A stretch of DNA of 64,000 bases, from positions 1-64,000 of the forward strand of contig DAITAZ010000013.1 in assembly GCA_036824045.1 (NCBI GenBank), given 5' to 3'. Position numbers and translations under genes: made by a program. Below the pieces are notes generated by a model, which worked only from the letters and a program-made list of their open reading frames with translations, was not told the origin of the DNA and did not search any database. This document shows, piece by piece, positions 7,453 through 18,998 of this stretch (position 1 is the first letter of the stretch; every line of letters starts with the position of its first letter). Origin of the DNA: DAITAZ01 sp036824045. Its GTDB lineage: Bacteria > Pseudomonadota > Gammaproteobacteria > Burkholderiales > Rhodocyclaceae.

Positions 7453-9123
7453 TCAGTGCGAGCTCGCGGCAGCGGCGCCGATGCCGGTCTGGGAGCGGAT
7501 GTACTGGTTGTCGAAGCCGGACTTGTCGATCTTGGCCCGGGCGCTGCTGTCGGTCACCGAGAACAGCCAGGTGAAGAAGAAGGCCAGGGGCATCGAGAAC
7601 AGGGCGGGCTGCTCGTAGGGGAAGATGGGGTCCTTGTTGCCCAGCACCACCACCCACACCGCCTTGGAGAGCACCACGAAGGCCACGGCGGACACCAGCC
7701 CCGCCAGACCGCCCAGCAGCGCGCCGCGGGTGGTCAGTCCCTTCCAGTACATGGAGAGGATGAGGATGGGGAAGTTGGTGGAGGCGGCGATACCAAAGGT
7801 CAGGCCCACCAGGAAGGCGATGTTCTGCTTCTCGAACATGATGCCCAGCAGCACGGCCACGATCCCCAGGGCGATGGTGGACAGCTTGGAGACGCGCATC
7901 TCGTCCTTCTCGCTGGCGTTCCCACCCTTGAGCACGCGGGCGTAGATGTCGTGGGCGATGGCGGAGGCGCCAGCCAGGGCCAGCCCGGCCACCACTGCCA
8001 GGATGGTGGCGAAGGCCACGGCGGACATGAAGCCCAGGAACAGGTTGCCGCCAACGGCCTTGGACAGGTGCATGACCGGCATGTTGCCGCCGCCGATGAG
8101 CTTGCCACCCAGCTTGCCGCCTTCGAAGAACTCGGGGTTGTTGCCGACGATGACGATGGCCATCAGACCGAGGGCGCACACGACCATGAAGAAATAGCCG
8201 ATGCAGCCGCTGGCCACGAACACGCTCTTGCGCGCTTCCTTGGCGTTGGGCACGGTGAAGAAGCGCATCATGATGTGGGGCAGGCCGGCGGTGCCGAACA
8301 CGAGACCGAGGGACAGCGACACGGCGGTGACCGGATCGGCCATGAGGGAGCCCGGGCCCATGATCTTCATGCCTTCCTTGTGTACGGCGGCGGCCTGCTT
8401 GGCGGCTTCTTCAAGGCTGAAGCCGAATTGGCCCAGGGACAGGAAGAGCAGCACGGTGCCGCCGAAGAGCATCAGGCAGGCCTTGATGATCTGCACCCAG
8501 GTGGTGGCGATCATGCCGCCAAAGGTCACATACACCACCATCAGCACGCCCACCACGACCACGGCGGTTGCGTAGTCCAGGCCGAACAGCAGCTTGATCA
8601 GCTGACCCGCGCCCACCATCTGCACGATGAGGTAGAAGCACACCACCGTCAGCGAGCCGAAGGCGGCAAAGGTGCGGATGGTGCTCTGCTCCAGGCGGTA
8701 GGAGGCGATGTCGGCGAAGGTGAAGCGGCCCAGGTTGCGCAGCCGTTCCGCCATGAGGAACAGGATCACCGGCCAGCCGACAAAGAAGCCGATGGCGTAG
8801 ATGAAGCCGTCCAGGCCCTTGGCGAAGGTGAGCGCCGACAGGCCAAGCAGGGTGGCGGCGGACATGTAGTCGCCGGCAATGGCCAGACCGTTCTGGAAAC
8901 CGCTGATGCCACCGCCCGCGGTGTAGAAGTCCGAGGTGGACTTGGTGCGGCTGGCGGCCCAGTAGGTGATGCCCATGGTGGCGACCACGAACACGAAGAA
9001 CATGCCGATGGCGGCCAGATTCAGGGGCTGCTTGTCGGCTTCGCCCACGGCCGGACCGGCCAGGGCCAGGCCGCTGGCTGCGAGCAGCAGGGCGGCGGGA
9101 AGGAAACGGGTCAGTGCATTCAC
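7453..9123 (-). CDS. actP: Cation/acetate symporter ActP
   Basis: 556-residue sodium:solute symporter family (SSS) membrane protein with an N-terminal signal-like helix and about 13 transmembrane segments. It has the length and motifs of ActP, which imports acetate and other short-chain carboxylates with Na+ or H+. The start is a GTG at 9121-9123 that overlaps the TGA of the DUF485 gene, so translation is coupled as in the E. coli yjcH-actP pair. As last gene of the operon it probably recovers acetate alongside fatty-acid oxidation. Confidence 0.92.
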   Translation of the reverse strand: MNALTRFLPAALLLAASGLALAGPAVGEADKQPLNLAAIGMFFVFVVATMGITYWAASRTKSTSDFYTAGGGISGFQNGLAIAGDYMSAATLLGLSALTFAKGLDGFIYAIGFFVGWPVILFLMAERLRNLGRFTFADIASYRLEQSTIRTFAAFGSLTVVCFYLIVQMVGAGQLIKLLFGLDYATAVVVVGVLMVVYVTFGGMIATTWVQIIKACLMLFGGTVLLFLSLGQFGFSLEEAAKQAAAVHKEGMKIMGPGSLMADPVTAVSLSLGLVFGTAGLPHIMMRFFTVPNAKEARKSVFVASGCIGYFFMVVCALGLMAIVIVGNNPEFFEGGKLGGKLIGGGNMPVMHLSKAVGGNLFLGFMSAVAFATILAVVAGLALAGASAIAHDIYARVLKGGNASEKDEMRVSKLSTIALGIVAVLLGIMFEKQNIAFLVGLTFGIAASTNFPILILSMYWKGLTTRGALLGGLAGLVSAVAFVVLSKAVWVVVLGNKDPIFPYEQPALFSMPLAFFFTWLFSVTDSSARAKIDKSGFDNQYIRSQTGIGAAAASSH

Positions 9124-9431
9124 TTGCTGGCCTCCCGGACGATTTCCTGGTTGATCTCATCGAACTCGCCGTTGGCGCGGTTGACGAACCAGCCGGTGAG
9201 TAGCCAGGAGCCGATGATCAGCGCAGCACCCACCGGTACGCCGGTGGTCAAGGCTCCGCCTTCGAACAAGGGCACGCGGAAGATGTCCGGCGCAAAGGCC
9301 ACCAGCATCATGAACGCGTAGTAGGAGCCCAGCACCAGCACGGTGAGGAACATGGCGAAGCGGCCGCGGCGGGCCACCAGCTCGTGGAACTTCGGGTTGC
9401 GCCGCACCCGTTCGTAGATGGCGTCAGACAT
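9120..9431 (-). CDS. DUF485 membrane protein (YjcH-like)
   Basis: 103 residues with two transmembrane helices (about 25-47 and 60-82) between a basic N-terminus and an acidic C-terminus (EFDEINQEIVREASK). DUF485 proteins are nearly always encoded directly before ActP-type symporters and are thought to assist them. The ATG at 9429-9431 is followed downstream by the overlapping GTG of actP. Confidence 0.92.
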   Translation of the reverse strand: MSDAIYERVRRNPKFHELVARRGRFAMFLTVLVLGSYYAFMMLVAFAPDIFRVPLFEGGALTTGVPVGAALIIGSWLLTGWFVNRANGEFDEINQEIVREASK

Positions 9432-9463
9432 CTTGGTCTTCTCCTCTTTGATGGTTGTAGGTA

Positions 9464-11095
9464 TTACATGTTGGGATAGCCGGGACCGCCGCCACCCTCG
9501 GGCACGACCCAGTGGATGTTCTGGGTCGGGTCCTTGATGTCGCAGGTTTTGCAGTGCAGGCAGTTCTGGGCATTGATCTGCAGCTTGGGCTCGGGGCCGT
9601 CGCGCAGGATTTCGTACACGCCGGCCGGGCAGTAACGCTGCTCGGGGGCGTCGTAGCGGGCCAGGTTCACCCGGATGGGCACGGAGGCATCCTTGAGGGT
9701 GAGATGGCAGCGCTGGTCCTCTTCGTGGTTGGTGTTGGAGATGAATACCGAGGACAGGCGATCGAAGGTGAGCACGCCGTCCGGTTTGGGGTATTCGATC
9801 CGCGGGCATTGATCCGCCGGCTTGAGCGCGGTGTGGTCGGCGTGGTTGTGCAGCGTCCACGGGGCCCGGCCCTTGAACAGGTAGGTGTCGATGGCGCTGT
9901 AGGCCAGTCCGGCCCAGAACCCCCAGCGGAAAGACGGGCGGATGTTGCGCGCGGTGTAAAGCTCGTCCCACATCCAGGTCTGGCGCAGGCGCTCCGGGTA
10001 GGCGGTGCATTCCCTGGCCGCGCCTTCGCCTTGCCGGAGCAGGGCAAACACGGTGTCGGCGGCGGTGAGGGCGGATTTCATGGCCATGTGCGTGCCCTTG
10101 ATCTTGGGCACGTTGAGGAAGCCGGCGGTGTCGCCCACCAGCAGTCCGCCGGGGAAGGTGAGCCGGGGCAGGGACTGGAAGCCGCCTTCGGACAGCGCGC
10201 GGGCGCCGTAGCTCACCCGCCGTCCGCCTTCAAAATAGGAGCGGATGGCCGGATGGGTCTTGAAGCGCTGGAACTCCTCGAAGGGGGAGAGGTGGGGGTT
10301 GCTGTAGTCGAGTCCCACCACAAAGCCCACGGCGACCTGATTGCCCTCCAGGTGGTAGAGGAATGAGCCGCCATAGGTGTCGTTGGGCAGGGGCCAGCCG
10401 GCGGTATGGATGGTGAGTCCGGGCTCGTGGCGGGCCGGGTCGATCTCCCACAGCTCCTTGATGCCGATGCCGTAGGTTTGCGGATCGGCGTCGCGGCGCA
10501 GGTCGAAGCGCGTGAACAGTTCCTGGGTGAGCGAGCCGCGGCAGCCTTCGGCGAAGATGGTCTGCCGGGCGAGCAGTTCGATGCCGGGCTGGTAGTTGGC
10601 GGTGGGTTGGCCGTCCCGACCCACGCCCATGTCGCCGGTGGCGACGCCCCGGACCGAGCCATCTTCCGCGTACAGGATCTCGGCGGCGGCGAATCCGGGA
10701 TAGATTTCCACTCCCAGTTCTTCGGCCTGCGTCGCCAGCCAGCGGCAGAAATTGCCCAGGCTGACGATGTAGTTACCCTCGTTATGCATCTGGGGCGGGG
10801 TGGGCAGACGGCGAGCCCCGGACTCGGACAGCAGCAGGAAGCGGTCCTCCCGCACCGGAGTATTCAGGGGGGCGCCTCGCTCCTGCCAGTCCGGGAACAA
10901 TTCGGCGAGGGAGCGGGTTTCGATCACTGCCCCGGAGAGCGTGTGTGCGCCGACTTCGGCGCCTTTCTCCACCAGGCAGACGGACAGCTCGGCGCCCGCT
11001 TCGGCTGCAAGCTGTTTCAGGCGGATGGCAGCGGTGAGGCCCGAAGGCCCGCCGCCGACAACCACTACGTCATATTCCATCGATTCGCGACTCAT
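9464..11095 (-). CDS. Electron transfer flavoprotein-ubiquinone oxidoreductase
   Basis: 543-residue ETF-QO. The N-terminal FAD motif VVVVGGGPSGLTAAIRL (from about residue 10) is followed by the membrane-associated quinone-binding region and a C-terminal 4Fe-4S segment QNCLHCKTCDIKDPTQNIHW. The enzyme takes electrons from reduced ETF, which acyl-CoA dehydrogenases charge, and delivers them to ubiquinone at the inner membrane. The start at 11095 follows GGAGAG. Its place directly after an acyl-CoA dehydrogenase supports a role in beta-oxidation. ETF alpha and beta genes are not in the window. Confidence 0.95.
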   Translation of the reverse strand: MSRESMEYDVVVVGGGPSGLTAAIRLKQLAAEAGAELSVCLVEKGAEVGAHTLSGAVIETRSLAELFPDWQERGAPLNTPVREDRFLLLSESGARRLPTPPQMHNEGNYIVSLGNFCRWLATQAEELGVEIYPGFAAAEILYAEDGSVRGVATGDMGVGRDGQPTANYQPGIELLARQTIFAEGCRGSLTQELFTRFDLRRDADPQTYGIGIKELWEIDPARHEPGLTIHTAGWPLPNDTYGGSFLYHLEGNQVAVGFVVGLDYSNPHLSPFEEFQRFKTHPAIRSYFEGGRRVSYGARALSEGGFQSLPRLTFPGGLLVGDTAGFLNVPKIKGTHMAMKSALTAADTVFALLRQGEGAARECTAYPERLRQTWMWDELYTARNIRPSFRWGFWAGLAYSAIDTYLFKGRAPWTLHNHADHTALKPADQCPRIEYPKPDGVLTFDRLSSVFISNTNHEEDQRCHLTLKDASVPIRVNLARYDAPEQRYCPAGVYEILRDGPEPKLQINAQNCLHCKTCDIKDPTQNIHWVVPEGGGGPGYPNM

Positions 11096-11118
11096 GCTTC
11101 TCTCCGCGTCGAAGGGGG

Positions 11119-12915
<1,797 letters not shown>

Positions 12916-12998
12916 GTGGGTCTCCTGCTTTCCTCGTTGGCGCCTTGGGGCGCGGCTGTTATGGGGCGGGGCGGGTGCTGGGCCCCGGGGGCGACGGG

Positions 12999-14639
12999 CT
13001 ACTCGATGGCGGAGGCGGACTGCATCTGCTTGCGCAGGATGAATTTCTGCAACTTGCCGGTGCTTGTTTTGGGGATGGGGCCGAAGAAGACTTTCTTGGG
13101 CACCTTGAAGCGGGCCATGTGGGCGCGGCAGTGCTCGATGATTGCGTCTTCGGTGGCGCTGGCGCCGTCTTTCAGCTCCAGGAAGGCGCAGGGCACTTCG
13201 CCCCATTTCGCGTCGGGCATGGCGACCACGGCGGCGGCCACCACGGCCGGGTGCCGATAGAGCACGTCCTCGACTTCCAGGGAGGAGATGTTCTCGCCTC
13301 CCGAGATGATCACGTCCTTGGAGCGATCCTTGATCTTGACGTAGCCATCCGGGTGCACGACTGCCAGATCCCCGGTGTGGAACCAGCCGCCCCGGAAGCT
13401 TTGGTCGGTGGCGTCCGGATTCTTGAGATAGCCCTTCATGACCAGATTGCCCCGGAACATGATCTCGCCCATGGTTTCGCCGTCCCAGGGCACCGGTTCC
13501 ATGGTCACCGGGTCGAGCACGGTGACCGCTTCCTGCATGTGGTAGCGCACGCCCTGACGGCCGTTGCGCTCCGCCCGTTCGGGCAGGGTGAGTGCGTTCC
13601 AGGCATCGTGCTTGGCACACACGGCGGCCGGGCCGTAAGTTTCGGTGAGGCCGTACACGTGGGTGATGTCGAAGCCGAGGCTTTCCATGCCTTCGATGAT
13701 GGCGGCTGGCGGGGCGGCGCCGGCGATCAGCGCCGATACCTTGTGGGTGATGCCCTCCCGCTGCTGGGCGGGGGCATTGATGAGCATGCCGTGGACGATG
13801 GGGGCGCCGCAGAAATGGGTGACGCGGTGCTCGCGGATGAGATCGAAGATCATCTTCACGTCGATGCGTCGCAGGCAGACATTGGTGCCCGCATTGGCAG
13901 CCATGGTCCACGGGAAGCACCAGCCGTTGCAGTGGAACATGGGCAAGGTCCACAGGTACACGGCATGGGGCGGCATGCCCCAGGAGATGATGTTGCTGGC
14001 GGCGTTGAGATAGGCGCCGCGGTGGTGATAGACCACGCCCTTTGGGTTGCCGGTCGTGCCCGAGGTGTAGTTGAGCGCGATCGGATCCCATTCGTCGGCG
14101 GGATGCTGCCAGGCGAAGTCGGGATCGCCACCGGTCAGCAGCGTTTCGTAGTCCATTTCGCCCAGGGCGTCACCCTGGGCGTAGGCGGGGTCGATGCTGT
14201 CGATGACCAGCGGCCGGTTGGGACCCATGAGGGCCAGGGCCTTCTTGATCACGCCGGAAAACTCGGGATCGGTGATCAGGATCTTGGCTTCGCCATGCTC
14301 CAGCATGAAGGCGATGGCTTCCGCGTCGAGGCGGGTGTTGAGGGTATTCAGCACCGCGCCCAGCATGGGTACGCCGAAGTGGGCTTCGAACATGGGCGGG
14401 GTGTTGGGCAGCATCACCGCCACGGTGTCGCCCTTGCCGATGCCCCGCTGCGCCAAGGCCGAGGCGAGCCGGCGGCAGCGCCGATAGGTCTGGGACCAGG
14501 TGTAGCGCACATCGCCGTGGATGACGGCGGTCCGGTCCGGATAGACGAAGGCAGAGCGCTCGAGATAGCTGAGTGGGGTGAGGGGGACGTAGTTGGCCGG
14601 ATTTTTCTCCAGGCCAAGCGCGTAGGCGCGGCTTGACAT
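12999..14639 (-). CDS. AMP-forming acyl-CoA synthetase (AlkK/DmdB-like)
   Basis: 546-residue adenylate-forming enzyme that activates a carboxylic acid to its CoA thioester through an acyl-AMP. Core motifs are visible: YTSGTTGNPKGV (P-loop), the VYGLTETYGP segment, GWFHTGDLAVVHPDGY, and a C-terminal KTSTGKLQK with the catalytic lysine. Closest in type to medium-chain ligases such as AlkK and to the MMPA-CoA ligase DmdB. It is the first gene of the leftward operon and starts at the ATG 14637-14639 after GGAGGAGATC. Confidence 0.9.
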   Translation of the reverse strand: MSSRAYALGLEKNPANYVPLTPLSYLERSAFVYPDRTAVIHGDVRYTWSQTYRRCRRLASALAQRGIGKGDTVAVMLPNTPPMFEAHFGVPMLGAVLNTLNTRLDAEAIAFMLEHGEAKILITDPEFSGVIKKALALMGPNRPLVIDSIDPAYAQGDALGEMDYETLLTGGDPDFAWQHPADEWDPIALNYTSGTTGNPKGVVYHHRGAYLNAASNIISWGMPPHAVYLWTLPMFHCNGWCFPWTMAANAGTNVCLRRIDVKMIFDLIREHRVTHFCGAPIVHGMLINAPAQQREGITHKVSALIAGAAPPAAIIEGMESLGFDITHVYGLTETYGPAAVCAKHDAWNALTLPERAERNGRQGVRYHMQEAVTVLDPVTMEPVPWDGETMGEIMFRGNLVMKGYLKNPDATDQSFRGGWFHTGDLAVVHPDGYVKIKDRSKDVIISGGENISSLEVEDVLYRHPAVVAAAVVAMPDAKWGEVPCAFLELKDGASATEDAIIEHCRAHMARFKVPKKVFFGPIPKTSTGKLQKFILRKQMQSASAIE

Positions 14640-14915
14640 GATTGATCTCCTCCTGGTGTTTTTATTGGTCCCTGCCTGGTTCCGTTGAAGGATTGCGGTG
14701 GGTGGTGGCCAGCGCCGCACGGCAGGGTTGCTGCGATCGGATCGTCCGCCGGGTTGTGCCGGGGTCAGAACCAAGATGAAGATTTGCAGGAAAAGATGTC
14801 GTAACTTGCGAGGAAATGTACTGAATCTTGTCCGGGTGCCATGGTGTTTCGGCGGTCGCTAGAATCGATGGCAAACCGGTTCGGGCACGGAGTGTTCCGA
14901 GGAGAGGAGGCGAGG

Positions 14916-16982
14916 ATGACGCAGCCTGTGGACGCCACCGCAAGGTCGGAGTGGGAGGGCATGACGGAAGCGATGGCGGATCATCGCTACCGGGAGTTAC
15001 TGGGGGCCGGTCTCGATCTCCTGGATCAGGGGGTGACCGTCTTTGATGGCGATCTGCGGATGGTGGCGTGGAACAAACCCTTTCTTCGCCTGCTGGAATT
15101 TCCGGAAGCGCTTGCGCGCCCCGGCGTCTCCTTCGAGGAATTCATCCGTTTCAATGCCCGGCGGGGAGAGTACGGGCCCGGGGATGTGGATGAACTGGTG
15201 CGGGAGCGGGTAGGCATCGCCCGCGCGTTTCGCGCCCATTACACAGAGCGGCGGCGTCCCAATGGCAGACTGCTGGCGATACGGGGATTTCCGTTGCCGC
15301 ATCGGGGGTTCATCGCGCTCTACAGTGACATCACGGACCTGCGTCGGGATCGGGAGCAGATCGAACGCCACGCGCAGGAGCTCGAGGCGCACGTCCAGGC
15401 TCGGACCGCGGAGTTGACCGCGGCAAATGCCGAACTGACGGCGGCCATCGCAGAGAACCGGCAGATCACGGCTGCACTGGCGCGCAGCGAGGCCCGCCTG
15501 CGCCAGATCACGGACAACATTCCGGCCCACATCGCCTATTTCGACCATAGCTGGACTTATCGCTACGCCAACCGGGGTTACGCCGAGTGGTTCGGGTGGC
15601 GGCCGGAAGAGGTGGCGGATACCCCGATCGAGTCCGTGATCGGACCGGAGGTGCTGAATTTTGTCCGGCCCTTTGTGGCGCGGGCGCTGGCTGGCGAGCA
15701 GGTGACCTACGAGTATTCCATGCCCCGCAGCGACGGCAGCCATGTGCACGCGAGAAGCACGCTGGTGCCGGATAAGGATGCGGCGGGGGAGGTGCTGGGC
15801 TGCTTTGTCCACTCGGTGGACATCACCGAGCAACGACGGACGTTCCGGGCGCTCTCCCAGGCGCAGAAGATGGAGGCGATCGGGCAACTGACGGGGGGGC
15901 TGGCCCACGACTTCAACAATATGTTGACGGTGGTGTCGGGCAATCTTTCGGCGTTGCGAGAAGCGCGGGGAGAGGACCCGGAAATCGCCGAGTTTGTGGC
16001 CCCTGCATTGCAGGCCGCGGACAGGGGGGCTGAGCTGATCCGGCGCTTGCTGACCTTTTCCCGGCAGCAGCCCCTCGAGCCCCAGCCGGTGGATGTGAAC
16101 GAGCTGGTGTTGGGCATGAGCCGCTTGATCCGGCGGTCGCTGCCGGAGCGGATCCGGGTCGTGACTTCGGCGCTGGACCCGGAACTGGTGGCCATGGCGG
16201 ACGCGAATCAACTGGAGAGCGCGCTGCTCAATCTGGCGCTCAATGCGCGGGATGCGATGCCCAATGGCGGCGAGCTGTGCATCGAGTCTTCGCGCGTTGA
16301 TCTGACCCCGGGCGAGGCCGAGGATCTGGAACTCGAGCCGGGAGCGTTCGTGCAGATCGCGGTCAAGGATACCGGGATCGGGATGGATGGGGAGACCCTG
16401 GCGCGGGTGTTCGAGCCCTTCTTCACCACCAAGAAGTTCGGGATGGGGAGCGGGTTGGGGATGGCGATGGTGTACGGCTTCACCCGGCAATCGGGGGGCG
16501 GCGTACGTATACGCAGCCGGCAAGCACGGGGGACGACGGTTGCGTTGCTTTTGCCCCCCGCCCCGGGGGAGCCGTCCGCGCCGGCTGATCCCGTGCGGAT
16601 GCGGGAGCAGACCCTGGAGCGGCTCCAGGGGCGACTGGTGCTGCTGGTGGAGGACGACGGCGATGTGCGGCGGGTGGTCCGGCAGCAACTGACCCAGGCG
16701 GGGTGCACCGTGCTGGAGGCGGAGAACGGGCAGGAGGCCGCCGACATGGTGGAGAACATCGAAGGTATCGGCCTGGTGTTGAGCGATGTGGTCATGCCCG
16801 GGGGCGTGGACGGGTGGGCGTTGGCCAGGTTCGTCCGCCGCTTCCGCCCGGAGTTGCCAATGGTGTTGATGAGTGGCTTCGCCGAGAGCCGGCCGGATGA
16901 GGGGGTGGGCACCGCGTGGCTGGCAAAGCCCTTTACTCGCGATGAGCTGCTCGATGCGCTGGGCGCGGAACTGGGGGGCTAG
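14916..16982 (+). CDS. Hybrid PAS sensor histidine kinase
   Basis: 688-residue soluble hybrid kinase with no transmembrane segment. Order: PAS-like domain (about 28-140), coiled coil (about 141-200), second PAS (about 205-310), HisKA with the phospho-acceptor histidine in GGLAHDFNNM (near 337), HATPase (about 430-545, DTGIGM and GSGLGMAM boxes), and a C-terminal receiver domain (about 568-688, VLSDVVMPGG). Cytosolic PAS input suggests an internal redox, light or small-molecule cue. The start at 14916 has a strong GGAGAGGAGG site. The stop is three bases before the response regulator start. Confidence 0.92.
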   Translation: MTQPVDATARSEWEGMTEAMADHRYRELLGAGLDLLDQGVTVFDGDLRMVAWNKPFLRLLEFPEALARPGVSFEEFIRFNARRGEYGPGDVDELVRERVGIARAFRAHYTERRRPNGRLLAIRGFPLPHRGFIALYSDITDLRRDREQIERHAQELEAHVQARTAELTAANAELTAAIAENRQITAALARSEARLRQITDNIPAHIAYFDHSWTYRYANRGYAEWFGWRPEEVADTPIESVIGPEVLNFVRPFVARALAGEQVTYEYSMPRSDGSHVHARSTLVPDKDAAGEVLGCFVHSVDITEQRRTFRALSQAQKMEAIGQLTGGLAHDFNNMLTVVSGNLSALREARGEDPEIAEFVAPALQAADRGAELIRRLLTFSRQQPLEPQPVDVNELVLGMSRLIRRSLPERIRVVTSALDPELVAMADANQLESALLNLALNARDAMPNGGELCIESSRVDLTPGEAEDLELEPGAFVQIAVKDTGIGMDGETLARVFEPFFTTKKFGMGSGLGMAMVYGFTRQSGGGVRIRSRQARGTTVALLLPPAPGEPSAPADPVRMREQTLERLQGRLVLLVEDDGDVRRVVRQQLTQAGCTVLEAENGQEAADMVENIEGIGLVLSDVVMPGGVDGWALARFVRRFRPELPMVLMSGFAESRPDEGVGTAWLAKPFTRDELLDALGAELGG

Positions 16983-16985
16983 GCG

Positions 16986-17690
16986 ATGGGGGAGCAGTTA
17001 CCGGCGTTGATCTACGTGGTCGAGGACGACGTGGCCGTGGCAGACGTGATTCTCGCCACACTCGAAAAGTTCGGATTTCGTCATCAGCATTTTCGGACCG
17101 GAGGGGCCTTTCTGCGGGGGTTGCGTCAGAGCGTGCCCGGGGTTTGCGTGCTGGACCTGGGCCTGCCCGACATGGATGGAATGGAAGTCTTGCGGGAGGT
17201 GCGCTCGCAGCATGGTTTCGGCTTGTTGATCCTCACCGGGCGGGGGGACACCCACGATCGGGTCATGGGTCTGGAGCTGGGCGCCGACGATTACGTGGTC
17301 AAGCCTTTCGAGCCCCGGGAGCTGATTGCGCGGGTGCGCAGCATCCTGCGGCGGTATCGCGGGGTGGAGGGGTTGGGGGGGAGAACGGCGTTGTTCGCGG
17401 GATGGCGCTTCGAGCTTGCGAGCAACACGCTGGTCGCGCCGGACGGTCGGGAGGAGACGCTGAGCGTTGCCGAGGCCCAATTGTTGAAAGTCCTGATCCG
17501 TCACCCCAACCAGATTCTGACCCGGGACCAGTTGCTGGAGGGGCGGGATGTGGCGGCCCTCGATCGCAGCATCGATCTGCGCATTTCCCGCCTGCGCCGG
17601 CGGCTGGAGGAAAACCCCCAGCATGCCCGGCTGATCAAGACTGTGTATGGCGCCGGCTATCTGTTTTCTGCGGTGGTGGCCTGGGCCTGA
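16986..17690 (+). CDS. OmpR-family response regulator
   Basis: 234 residues: receiver domain (about 10-120, phospho-acceptor aspartate in VLDLGLPDMDGM) and a C-terminal winged helix (about 135-230). Partner of the adjacent hybrid kinase, 3 bases upstream. The final 34 bases overlap the end of the convergent DNA methyltransferase gene, so the two 3-prime ends are antisense to each other. Targets are unknown; the divergent fatty-acid operon is a possible one by proximity only. Confidence 0.92.
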   Translation: MGEQLPALIYVVEDDVAVADVILATLEKFGFRHQHFRTGGAFLRGLRQSVPGVCVLDLGLPDMDGMEVLREVRSQHGFGLLILTGRGDTHDRVMGLELGADDYVVKPFEPRELIARVRSILRRYRGVEGLGGRTALFAGWRFELASNTLVAPDGREETLSVAEAQLLKVLIRHPNQILTRDQLLEGRDVAALDRSIDLRISRLRRRLEENPQHARLIKTVYGAGYLFSAVVAWA

Positions 17691-18910
17691 GAAGACGGCA
17701 GGGGCCCGGGGCAGTAGTCCGCGAATTCCGTGGGGAGCGGCGCACGTTCCAGGCTGCGTTGGGTGAAGAGGTGGCGGCCATCGCAGACGAAGCCGAGTTC
17801 AGTCCAGTTCACTTCGTTGAGCAGTGTGCACAGGGTGGACACGTCCGCTTCGGGGTCATGGGGAAACAGTGCGAGAACTGCGCCGTCGTAGTGCGGGCAG
17901 GGATGGAGAAAGAAGGGGCGGGGATTTCGGGTTTTGGTGTTTACGTAAATTCGGGGGCGCTCGCTCTCAAAGTAGCTGCGGCCCCATTGCCACCAGTTGC
18001 TTTCGTCGAAAGGGCGTACCCGTCTTAACAGAAGGCGTTCTTTGTGTGGCAGGAGCGCCGGGTGGGGGTGCTCCGGGCTCCAGATCATCCGCCGGGTTTC
18101 TCCAGTCCTGACGGTGGTGGAGCAGACGAATTCCCGTGTGCCCTGGTTCGGGTCGGCATAGATTTCGTCCGCACCGGACACGGCACCGACTTTGGCGAAG
18201 AAGATGTCGCGGAAGCGGACCGGGTATTCGTCGCGGAGGAAGAGAAGATGCCCTTCGGTTTCGGCGAAGGTGCGCGGTTCCCAGTTCAGATTGGCGAGTG
18301 CCTGATCAAGGGGCTGGCCGTAGCCTACACTGGCGTAGCGGGTTGACCGGCGGGTGTTCCCCCTTTCAAACCTCCAGATGGCGCAGTTGGGAATGGCCCC
18401 GGTGAAGATGCGGATGTCGCCAAGCTCGATGTAGTCGGTGATCGTGCCTTGCTGGTATAGCCACCGGTTGAGGCGGGTGGCGTTGGTGGATTTGAGAAAA
18501 TCCCTGGGGGTAATGAAGATCAGCTCCCCGCCCGGAGCCAGATGGCGGACGGCTTTTTCGATAAAGAACAGGTACAGGTTGCTCCGACGATCGAAGAGCT
18601 TGGTGCTGAGCCGCGCTTGGGTGTCGGGCAGGATGTCCCGATAGCGTACATACGGGGGATTGCCGATGATCGTGTCGAAGCGAGCCTCCGGAGGATACGC
18701 GAAGAAGTCGCCCACCCAGGCGCCGGGCGGGGCCTGGGTGGGGTCCACCTCGATGGCGGTGCAGTCCGGTAAAGCCTGGAGGAACGCACCGTTCCCGCAG
18801 GAAGGCTCGAGTACCGTTCCGAATCGTCGTCGGAGGGCCAGCATGGCTGCCACCACGGACTGGGGGGTATAGACTTGGCCTAGGGCAGCGACGTTGAGCT
18901 TGACGCGCAT
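17657..18910 (-). CDS. Orphan N6-adenine DNA methyltransferase
   Basis: 417-residue class I SAM-dependent methyltransferase of the N6-adenine type. Motif I is LEPSCGNGAFL (residues 34-44) and the catalytic motif IV is NPPY (84-87), with a long C-terminal region that would be the target-recognition part. The gamma-like order (SAM motif first, NPPY second) resembles M.TaqI or Eco57I-type enzymes. No restriction endonuclease gene is adjacent, so it is either a solitary epigenetic methylase or part of a split system. The ATG at 18908-18910 gives MRVKLNVAALGQVYTP, the usual GQVYTP N-terminal motif. Confidence 0.85.
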   Translation of the reverse strand: MRVKLNVAALGQVYTPQSVVAAMLALRRRFGTVLEPSCGNGAFLQALPDCTAIEVDPTQAPPGAWVGDFFAYPPEARFDTIIGNPPYVRYRDILPDTQARLSTKLFDRRSNLYLFFIEKAVRHLAPGGELIFITPRDFLKSTNATRLNRWLYQQGTITDYIELGDIRIFTGAIPNCAIWRFERGNTRRSTRYASVGYGQPLDQALANLNWEPRTFAETEGHLLFLRDEYPVRFRDIFFAKVGAVSGADEIYADPNQGTREFVCSTTVRTGETRRMIWSPEHPHPALLPHKERLLLRRVRPFDESNWWQWGRSYFESERPRIYVNTKTRNPRPFFLHPCPHYDGAVLALFPHDPEADVSTLCTLLNEVNWTELGFVCDGRHLFTQRSLERAPLPTEFADYCPGPLPSSQAQATTAENR

Positions 18911-18998
18911 GCAATCGATATCTTTTCGAATCGGAAGATTTTAGCTGGTTTGGACGTCGTGTTCGGGTTGGCGAGCACGGGAAGGTTGGAGGGAGAGC

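Noticed and set aside
7456..9321. 621-codon open frame antisense to actP
   Set aside because: Mirror of the SSS symporter codons; composition dominated by His, Gly and Glu, with no domain.
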